From: JAVZJR01 sp037447235
GTDB taxonomy: Archaea > Micrarchaeota > Micrarchaeia > Anstonellales > Bilamarchaeaceae
Direction of reading: 5' to 3'
DNA length: 28,876 nt
Assembly (NCBI GenBank): GCA_037447235.1
Contig: JBBIHC010000011.1
Span: 1-28,876 of the forward strand
This document shows, one piece after another, positions 23,863 to 28,876 of the stretch. The position numbers and the translations under genes are program-made. Position 1 is the stretch's first letter. Each line of letters opens with the position of its first letter. Under the pieces are notes generated by a model. It saw nothing but the letters and a program-made list of their open reading frames with translations, had not been told where the DNA came from and ran no database searches.

Positions 23863-23953
23863 GGGGCCGTGAGGTAACCTGGTATCCTGCAAGCTTGGGG
23901 TGCTTGTTATCTGAGTTCAAAGGCTCTAAAGGCTGGAAATCTCGGCGGCCCCA
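23863..23953 (+). tRNA. tRNA-Pro (anticodon GGG) with an 18-nt T-loop insertion
   Basis: The acceptor GGGGCCG (23863-23869) pairs perfectly with CGGCCCC (23946-23952), with discriminator A at 23953. The D arm AGG...CCT holds a normal AACCTGGTAT loop. The anticodon stem CAAGC/GCTTG (23890-23894, 23902-23906) encloses TTGGGGT, so the anticodon is GGG. T stem halves CTGAG (23911-23915) and CTCGG (23941-23945) pair with one wobble. Between them lie 25 nt instead of seven; removing 18 nt restores TTCAAAT. CCA is not encoded. The gene lies 14 bases after rpoN and just before the rps2 promoter. Confidence 0.88.
23922..23939 (+). other. Mini-intron (18 nt) in the T loop of tRNA-Pro
   Basis: Excision between positions 59 and 60 gives a perfect T loop. 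The borders can slide left by up to three bases because AAA stands on both sides. Seen from 23919, the insert is two imperfect 9-nt copies, AAAGGCTCT and AAAGGCTGG. I do not see a strict bulge-helix-bulge; TTC (23916-23918) can pair with GAA (23936-23938). Confidence 0.65.
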
Positions 23954-23962
23954 TATATTTGA
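23952..23962 (+). promoter_or_regulatory. TATA box for rps2
   Basis: CATATATTTGA begins at the last bases of the tRNA. A start near 23980 would give a short leader with GGGTG before the ATG at 23997. S2 may thus be transcribed on its own as well as by read-through. Confidence 0.45.
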
Positions 23963-23996
23963 ATCTGAAGCAAGGAACATTGAAAAGGGTGTATGT

Positions 23997-24827
23997 ATGG
24001 ACAAAACTGGTTTGCCTGTAAGCCAAGACATGTTCTTGGAAGCCGGCGTGCACATAGGCACTAGGATAAAGACGAATGACATGAAGCAGTTCATCTTCAA
24101 GAAAAGGGATGATGGGCTGTATATACTTGACCTGATGAAAACCGCAGAGCGGATAATGGCTGCCACAAAACTTCTTTCAAAATATCCGCCAAACGACATA
24201 CTTGTGGTGGCGTCCAGGGTTTATTCAGGAAACGCCGCCCAGAAATTTTCCAAACTCACGGGCATACCTGTCCTGCAGGGAAGGTTCGTTCCGGGCACGA
24301 CTACAAACCTGTCGTCAAAAAAATTCCAGGAGCCCAAGCTGATTTTTGTCTGCGACCCGAAAGGCGAACGGGAAGCGATAATGGAATCGGCAAAAAATGG
24401 CGTGCCGGTCATCGCTCTCTGCGACACCGACAACGAAACGAAGTTCGTTGATCTTGTCATACCGATAAACAACAAGGGAAGAAGGTCGCTTGCGCTTCTT
24501 TTTTACATCATGGCCAGGGAAATTCTCTTATCACAAGGAGTAATAAAATCATACAAGGAATTCACCTACGATGTAAGTTTCTTTGAGAGGCTTGAGGAGG
24601 CAGAAGAGGCTGAAAAAGAGGAAGAGCCCGCTGCACCGCCGCATAAAGCAGAGGAGGAAGCGGCCGCAAAGGAAGGGGAAGCCGGGGAGGAAGAGAAAGC
24701 AGCGGAGGAAAGCGAAAAAAAGCCCGCAGCCGAGGAAAAAGAGGCGCAAGGCGAGAAGGAACAGGAAAAGGGGAAACCGGCGGCAAAAAAGGCAAAAACC
24801 AGGAAAAAAGAGGGGAAGCAACAATAG
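23997..24827 (+). CDS. rps2: 30S ribosomal protein S2 (uS2) with long charged tail
   Basis: This 276-residue protein has the S2 core at residues 1-196: FLEAGVHIGTRIKTNDMKQFIF, then DILVVASRVYSGNAAQKFSKL, GRFVPGTTTN, and DLVIPINNKGRRSLALLFYIMAREIL. From about 197 onward an 80-residue tail, rich in Glu, Lys and Ala, ends with a basic KKAKTRKKEGKQQ. Such a tail is not part of the core family and is probably disordered. GGGTG precedes the ATG at 23997. A T-rich stretch just after the stop (24839-24851) may end transcription. Confidence 0.95.
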   Translation: MDKTGLPVSQDMFLEAGVHIGTRIKTNDMKQFIFKKRDDGLYILDLMKTAERIMAATKLLSKYPPNDILVVASRVYSGNAAQKFSKLTGIPVLQGRFVPGTTTNLSSKKFQEPKLIFVCDPKGEREAIMESAKNGVPVIALCDTDNETKFVDLVIPINNKGRRSLALLFYIMAREILLSQGVIKSYKEFTYDVSFFERLEEAEEAEKEEEPAAPPHKAEEEAAAKEGEAGEEEKAAEESEKKPAAEEKEAQGEKEQEKGKPAAKKAKTRKKEGKQQ

Positions 24828-24876
24828 AGCGCGCGTCCTTATTGTTTTTTGTCTAGAATACAACAGGCAGGGCGAT

Positions 24877-24892
24877 TGCTTTTTTAAATGTT
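24877..24892 (+). promoter_or_regulatory. TATA box for the ankyrin-repeat gene
   Basis: CTTTTTTAAATG lies about 45 bases before the ATG at 24933. The predicted start near 24910 leaves a short leader containing GAGGTG. Confidence 0.45.
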
Positions 24893-24932
24893 TCACCACA
24901 AAATATATCTGTTAATAACAAGAGGTGTTTAA

Positions 24933-25490
24933 ATGGCAGGAAAAAACAAGGGTCTTAATGGAGCCGGAAATCAGGCTGATATCGAATCAAAGCGCGAAGG
25001 CAACGCGAAAGGGGCAAACAAAACCATGGAGAAGCTGGTGGAAGGCGCAAAGCCGGAGCCGGAACGGCTGCAGGGCGGCAGTCCGGAGCCCGCAAAGGCA
25101 GAATTGAAAAAATTAAATGAAGAGCTCATATACGCGGCGGAAAAAAAGGACATCCATAGGGTAAAACGCGCCATTGAAAACGGGGCGGATGTCAATGCCG
25201 GCGATGGGTGGGGCATAACCGCGCTTATGGTGGCTGTCCTTAAAAACGATGTTGAAATTACCAAACTGCTGATTGAAAAAGGGGCGGATGTCAATGCCCG
25301 CAATGATGTCGGAATGACTGCGCTTATGGCTGCCACTCTAAGAAACAATGTGGAAATTGCCAAACTGCTGGTTGATAACGGAGCAGATGTCAATCACAGG
25401 AATAATGACAAAAGCACCGCACTTATGTGGGCCAGAATACTTGAGCATACCGAAATCGCCGACCTGCTGAAAAAGCACGGCGCGGAGTGA
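24933..25490 (+). CDS. Ankyrin-repeat protein
   Basis: This 185-residue protein has a polar, probably disordered N-terminus (about 1-58). About four ankyrin repeats follow: NEELIYAAEKKDIHRVKRAI, GADVNAGDGWGITALMVAV, GADVNARNDVGMTALMAAT and GADVNHRNNDKSTALMWAR, then a capping helix. Ankyrin repeats bind other proteins; the partner is unknown. There is no signal peptide or membrane helix, so it is probably cytoplasmic. GAGGTG stands five bases before the ATG. The repeats are near-consensus and could have been acquired from bacteria or a host-associated lineage; that is inference. Confidence 0.88.
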   Translation: MAGKNKGLNGAGNQADIESKREGNAKGANKTMEKLVEGAKPEPERLQGGSPEPAKAELKKLNEELIYAAEKKDIHRVKRAIENGADVNAGDGWGITALMVAVLKNDVEITKLLIEKGADVNARNDVGMTALMAATLRNNVEIAKLLVDNGADVNHRNNDKSTALMWARILEHTEIADLLKKHGAE

Positions 25491-25546
25491 CTTAAAAAGG
25501 GAAAAATGCGGCACGGCACAGCACAGGCAAGCATCAATGATGCCGC

Positions 25547-25918
25547 TCAGATGCTTTCGTCTTTCTTTCTCTCGCATCTTATTTCAATATTCTTTTCCAT
25601 TCTTGATTCTATGACGCCGTCTCCGCTGAAAACATAAAGCGTAACGCTTGCCTGGTAAACCTGCGGGGAGGTGTACTGGTTTCCGAAAATACGGGCGGAC
25701 TTCTCGATGAACTCGTTTTTGCCCACGATGCCAACCCGCACGCGGCCCCTGGCAAGGGCGCTCGTAGGGCTTAACGAAACGCCGTCAGGAACCTTTATGT
25801 CTGCCTCGCACCAGACATGGCTGTTTCCCCGGTTCTCCACCCTTATTATGAGGTTGAGGTAGTTCTGCTCGTATGCAAACAGCACATCAGGATGCAATCT
25901 CAAAGAAAAATCAATCAT
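25547..25918 (-). CDS. Small beta-rich protein, function unknown
   Basis: This 123-residue protein starts MIDFSLRLHPDVLFAYEQNY. It has alternating hydrophobic strands (LNLIIRVENRGNSHVWCEADI, later YQASVTLYVFSGDGV) and a basic C-terminus, the pattern of an immunoglobulin-like beta sandwich. NLIIRVENRG resembles the 'xVxNxG' strand of archaeal CARDB-like or methyltransferase-associated beta domains, but it has no signal peptide. GGTGGG lies before the ATG at 25918. An upstream start at 25942 would enter the divergent promoter. It is divergent from the winged-helix gene, with 70 bases between. Confidence 0.6.
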   Translation of the reverse strand: MIDFSLRLHPDVLFAYEQNYLNLIIRVENRGNSHVWCEADIKVPDGVSLSPTSALARGRVRVGIVGKNEFIEKSARIFGNQYTSPQVYQASVTLYVFSGDGVIESRMEKNIEIRCERKKDESI

Positions 25919-25954
25919 CCAACCCACCGTGGCTTTATGCAAATAAATATTACA

Positions 25955-25970
25955 CTACATTTTTAAGCGC
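25955..25970 (+). promoter_or_regulatory. TATA box of the winged-helix / HMGR / GPT operon
   Basis: ACATTTTTAAGCG lies about 25-30 bases before the ATG at 25989. No ribosome binding site is visible upstream of that ATG, so the message is probably leaderless. Confidence 0.5.
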
Positions 25971-25988
25971 TTACATCGAAAACTAACC

Positions 25989-26435
25989 ATGATAGCAGAG
26001 TCGGAATTAATTAAAACAGAGATAGTTCTCAGGGAGCTTACGCTGCCGCAGGAAGTCCTGCTCACCAGGGCTTCAACTTTAAGATGGCTTGCGCTCTCCC
26101 TCGGCCTCATCAATCCGAACGAAAGCCGCACCATAATCATAGACCTTCTGGACGCGCTGCTTCATTTTCACTATGCAAACAAAAGGCCGACCACGCAGGA
26201 CCTGGTAGACAAGCTTTCGGAAAAAGGCTTGGGCGAAAAAAACATAAAGGCGATCTACTACCATCTTGACCGCCTGCGCCAGCTCGGCCTGGTAAGCAGG
26301 GAAAAGGGCGAATATTTCTTCGGCGACGGAAGTACAAGCGACCTCGCAGAGGTTTTCAAAAGAATCTATGAAGAAAGAAGCGCCATTGTCTTCAAGAATA
26401 TCGGGCGGGCGCTCTCAAGGATAGAGAAGGGATAG
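25989..26435 (+). CDS. Winged-helix DNA-binding protein (probable transcription regulator)
   Basis: This 148-residue protein has an N-terminal helical part (1-70). A winged helix-turn-helix follows, about residues 65-115: KRPTTQDLVDKLSEKGLGEKNIKAIYYHLDRLRQLGLVSREKGEYFFGDG. It ends with a C-terminal helix that may dimerise. It is the first gene of a tight run with HMG-CoA reductase, one base before its ATG, so it could regulate isoprenoid or lipid-sugar genes or itself. It lacks a visible effector-binding or metal site. Leaderless start inferred from the TATA distance. Confidence 0.75.
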   Translation: MIAESELIKTEIVLRELTLPQEVLLTRASTLRWLALSLGLINPNESRTIIIDLLDALLHFHYANKRPTTQDLVDKLSEKGLGEKNIKAIYYHLDRLRQLGLVSREKGEYFFGDGSTSDLAEVFKRIYEERSAIVFKNIGRALSRIEKG

Positions 26436-26436
26436 A

Positions 26437-27690
26437 ATGAAATTGTCCGGATTTCACAAACTTTCCGTCAGGCAAAGGCTTGGGGAAATCAAGAAACTCG
26501 CAAAACTGACAGATGAAGAAACCGAAACGCTGTCAAAAAGCTGTGCCTTGAAGACGGAGACTGCCGACAATATGATAGAAAATGTCATTGGGACGATGCA
26601 TCTTCCGTTTGCCGTGGCGACAAACTTCAAGATAAACGGCAGGGAAATACTGGTGCCGATGGCCCTTGAAGAAGCATCCGTGGTTGCGGCTGCTTCAAAG
26701 GCGGCAAAATTATGCCTGCCTGAAGGTTTTACCGCAAGTGCGGAGGAATCTGTAATGCCGGGGCAGGTCCAGCTCGTGCAGCTTCCGAATGCGGCGAAAG
26801 CGATGGAATCGCTCCGGAAAAACAGGGATGCGATTATGGCAAAAGCAGAAGCAGAATACAGGGGAAACCCGGCACACTGGGGAGGGGTAAAGGATTTCCA
26901 GGTTGAGCTGTTAAAAAGCAGGAGGGGCGATATGCTCTCCTGCAATTTTTTCATAGATGTAAAAGACATGATGGGGGCAAACACCATAAACACGCTTATG
27001 GAAGCCGTGGCGCCTGAGCTGGAAAAGCAGACTGGAGGGAAGGCAAGGCTTAGGATACTGAGCAACCTTGCGGTCAGGAGAAAAGCAAAAGCCGCTGCCG
27101 TATGGAATAAGGAAACCATTGGAGAAGAAGCGATAGAGGCGTTTCTTGATTGTTATGAATTCGCTGTGGCGAACATCTACAGGTGCGCGACTCATAACAA
27201 GGGAATAATGAATGGCATAGACGCGGTGGCGCTCGCATGCGGGCAGGACTGGAGGGCTGTCGAGGCAGGAGCGCACGCTTACGCTGCCATCGGCGGCTAT
27301 CATCCATTGACGCGCTACGAGAAAACAAAGGAAGGGGACCTGTATGGCGAGATCGAGCTTCCGCTGGCGGTGGGAATCTACGGAGGCGCGATAAAAACAA
27401 GCCCGACCGCTGGAATAGCGCTCAAGATAATGGGCATCAAAACTGCCAGGGAGCTGGCGATGGCAATGGCGTGTGCCGGCCTGGCGAACAACTTCGCAGC
27501 CCTTTACGCCCTGGCAACAACCGGAATACAGGCAGGGCACATGAAGCTGCACGCGAGAAACATCGCGATGCTTGCCGGCGCTGCGAGCGAAGAAGAGATA
27601 AACGCGGCGGCTGCGAAAATTTACGAAGCGAAAAACTTTTCAAGCGACTTTGCAGCAGAGATTCTCAAAAAAATAAGGAAAAGGGCGTGA
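26437..27690 (+). CDS. hmgA: HMG-CoA reductase, class II (bacterial-type)
   Basis: This 417-residue enzyme makes mevalonate from HMG-CoA with two NAD(P)H, the entry to archaeal isoprenoid lipids. Class II marks are the N-terminal ENVIGTMHLPFAVATNFKING, LEEASVVAAASKAAK (catalytic Glu near 79-80) and the DVKDMMGANTINT cofactor-site motif (174-186). Further marks are THNKGIMNGIDAVALACGQDWRAVEAGAHAYA (Lys255, Asp271) and the C-terminal GHMKLHARN (His368). Class I, used by many archaea and all eukaryotes, has different motifs. Class II occurs in bacteria and some archaea, which may reflect gene transfer. The ATG directly follows the winged-helix gene, and the glycosyl transferase follows five bases later. 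Confidence 0.95.
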   Translation: MKLSGFHKLSVRQRLGEIKKLAKLTDEETETLSKSCALKTETADNMIENVIGTMHLPFAVATNFKINGREILVPMALEEASVVAAASKAAKLCLPEGFTASAEESVMPGQVQLVQLPNAAKAMESLRKNRDAIMAKAEAEYRGNPAHWGGVKDFQVELLKSRRGDMLSCNFFIDVKDMMGANTINTLMEAVAPELEKQTGGKARLRILSNLAVRRKAKAAAVWNKETIGEEAIEAFLDCYEFAVANIYRCATHNKGIMNGIDAVALACGQDWRAVEAGAHAYAAIGGYHPLTRYEKTKEGDLYGEIELPLAVGIYGGAIKTSPTAGIALKIMGIKTARELAMAMACAGLANNFAALYALATTGIQAGHMKLHARNIAMLAGAASEEEINAAAAKIYEAKNFSSDFAAEILKKIRKRA

Positions 27691-27695
27691 GGCAT

Positions 27696-28670
27696 ATGGA
27701 CGGGCCGGCTGATTACCTATTCATAATGTTGTTCTCCTTCATTGTCTCCTATGCCCTTTCCGTGGTGCTGATTCCGCGATTGAAGCGATTCGGCATCACC
27801 GGAAAAGACGTAAACAAGCCGGGCAGGCCGGAAGTTGCCGAGATGGGCGGCATAACGATTGTTGCGGGTTTCACCGCAGGAATGCTTCTTGCCATCGTCC
27901 TCAACACCTTCTTCGGCTTTGAGTTTGAGCTTCTGCCGCTGCTCGCAAGCCTGATAGCAGTCCACAGCATCGCATTCATAGGAATCGTTGACGACCTCGT
28001 TGACATTCCGCAGCACTTCAAAGCGTTTCTCCCGCTGTTCGCGGCGATACCGCTCGTGGCGCTCAAGGCAGCAGGAAGCACCACGATGCATCTTCCGCTT
28101 ATCGGAGTTGTGGATTTCGGCATCGCATACCTTCTCATACTGGTGCCGGTCGGGGTGGCTGTTGCGTCAAACCTGACAAACATGCTTGGCGGGTTCAACG
28201 GGCTTGAGACCGGAATGGGGATGATAATTTTTTCTGTCGCCTCTTTGCTGGCTTATGCGCACAACCAAGCGGTCTCGGCGTATATTTTTATGTCTTTTTT
28301 GGGGGCTTTGGCAGCATTCTACATTTTCAACCGCTACCCCTCGAGAGCATTCCCCGGCGACGTTGGCAACCTGTCCATAGGCGCGGCACTCGCCGCAGGA
28401 GTCATAATAGGCAATATGGAAAGCGCGGGGGCTTTGCTGCTGCTTCCATATGTCGCTGATTTCTTCATAAAGGCAATAAACGGCTTTCCCAGCAGGGAGT
28501 GGTGGGGGGAATACAGAAACGGAAAACTCTACCCGGTAGAAGGAAAAGTCCGCGGCCTTTGCCAGCTGGTCATGAAAACAGCAAACGGAATAACTGAGCG
28601 GAATCTGGTGCTTGTGCTTTTTGCGGCGGAGATCGTTTTAGGCATCATCGTACTTTTTATGTATAGCTGA
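27696..28670 (+). CDS. Polyprenyl-phosphate sugar-1-phosphate transferase (ALG7/AglH/MraY family)
   Basis: This 324-residue membrane enzyme transfers a sugar-phosphate (usually GlcNAc-1-P) from its UDP form to a polyprenyl phosphate, the first step in lipid-linked glycan synthesis. About ten hydrophobic helices are visible. Catalytic motifs are FIGIVDDLVDIPQHFKAFLP (D99-D100), NLTNMLGGFNGLETG (N159, N162 and N168) and FPGDVGNLSIGA (D222), in the eukaryotic/archaeal ALG7 style. The ATG at 27696 follows GTGAGG by three bases. Archaea lack murein, so N-glycosylation or surface polysaccharide is the likely pathway. With HMG-CoA reductase just upstream, the operon joins isoprenoid supply and its use as sugar carrier. 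Confidence 0.9.
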   Translation: MDGPADYLFIMLFSFIVSYALSVVLIPRLKRFGITGKDVNKPGRPEVAEMGGITIVAGFTAGMLLAIVLNTFFGFEFELLPLLASLIAVHSIAFIGIVDDLVDIPQHFKAFLPLFAAIPLVALKAAGSTTMHLPLIGVVDFGIAYLLILVPVGVAVASNLTNMLGGFNGLETGMGMIIFSVASLLAYAHNQAVSAYIFMSFLGALAAFYIFNRYPSRAFPGDVGNLSIGAALAAGVIIGNMESAGALLLLPYVADFFIKAINGFPSREWWGEYRNGKLYPVEGKVRGLCQLVMKTANGITERNLVLVLFAAEIVLGIIVLFMYS

Positions 28671-28710
28671 CTTTTTGGCAGCCGGAATAACCGCGAGCCT
28701 TTCACGATAG

Positions 28711-28763
28711 GACGGACTAAGGGGGCGCTGAGAATTACCGGAGCAGCCCCCTTGGGCTGTCAT
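28711..28763 (+). repeat. 53-nt hairpin repeat, copy 1
   Basis: The sequence GACGGACTAA ... GGGCTGTCAT is identical to 28824-28876. AAGGGGGC (28719-28726) pairs with GCCCCCTT (28746-28753) and GCT (28727-28729) with AGC (28742-28744) past a bulged A. The loop is 12 nt. An alternative hairpin, AGCCC-CCTT-GGGCT (28745-28758), competes with it. Confidence 0.85.
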
Positions 28764-28823
28764 AAGTAAAAGTCAAATGTTTATTTTTTCCCATAAGTAA
28801 GTCTCAGTGGGGGCTTGGGCGGT

Positions 28824-28876
28824 GACGGACTAAGGGGGCGCTGAGAATTACCGGAGCAGCCCCCTTGGGCTGTCAT
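28824..28876 (+). repeat. 53-nt hairpin repeat, copy 2 (reaches the window edge)
   Basis: This is an exact copy of 28711-28763, spaced 113 bases from it. The window ends exactly at the last matching base, so the repeat may be longer. The 60 bases between the copies are A/T-rich at first, with the small repeat CATAAGTAA at 28761-28769 and 28792-28800, and hold no gene. Confidence 0.85.

Noticed and set aside
27237..27695. N-terminal extension of the glycosyl transferase
   Set aside because: It lies wholly inside the HMG-CoA reductase gene in another frame, and the ATG at 27696 has a good ribosome binding site and a transmembrane start.
28711..28876. CRISPR array
   Set aside because: Only two repeats, 53 nt long, with one 60-nt spacer and no cas gene in the window; repeat length and hairpin do not fit.

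Overview
The window is archaeal chromosomal DNA. It carries archaeal-type ribosomal proteins (S4e, L19e, L32e, L18e, long uL30), Spt5 with a KOW domain, RpoN, SecE/SecY of Sec61 type, archaeal-type AdkA, intron-containing tRNAs, TATA boxes and GGTGA-type ribosome binding sites. No lineage marker settles the phylum. The unusually placed tRNA introns, compact overlapping genes and bacterial-like class II HMG-CoA reductase would fit a DPANN or other deep archaeal lineage, but that is inference.

Layout: (1) 1-494, minus: 5' part of a secreted beta-helix (NosD-like) protein, cut by the window edge. (2) 661-2597, plus: ftsZ, secE, spt5, then a tRNA-Gly(CCC) that seems to hold two introns. (3) 2677-5005, plus: two tandem paralogous SAM methyltransferases of unknown substrate. 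(4) 5033-14725, minus: a long spc-type operon transcribed S17-L14-L24-S4e-L5-S14-S8-L6-L32e-L19e-L18-S5-L30-L15-secY-adkA-serS, with a structured 5' leader. (5) 14950-17596: a TauE/SafE permease convergent with a multi-thioredoxin-fold lipoprotein. (6) 17797-21354, minus: a SERCA-like Ca2+ ATPase followed by a Ca2+/cation antiporter broken by a -1 frameshift; then a helical-repeat protein (21426-22208). (7) 22392-24827, plus: L18e-L13-S9-rpoN, a tRNA-Pro(GGG) with an 18-nt T-loop insertion, and rpsB. (8) 24933-28670: ankyrin protein, a small beta-rich protein, a winged-helix regulator, class II HMG-CoA reductase and an AglH/ALG7-like polyprenyl-phosphate sugar-phosphate transferase. (9) 28671-28876: two exact copies of a 53-nt hairpin-forming repeat at the window edge.

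Together these genes cover the translation apparatus, membrane insertion (SecY/SecE), division (FtsZ), a probable Ca2+-efflux pair and a link between isoprenoid synthesis (HMGR) and lipid-linked sugar transfer. The best leads are the two tRNAs with insertions outside the usual intron site, the Spt5 start without a standard start codon, the conserved-frame frameshift in the antiporter, the terminal hairpin repeats and the structured leaders of two ribosomal-protein operons. No stretch longer than 300 bases lacks a gene. I found no insertion sequence, CRISPR array or clear multi-gene defence system.
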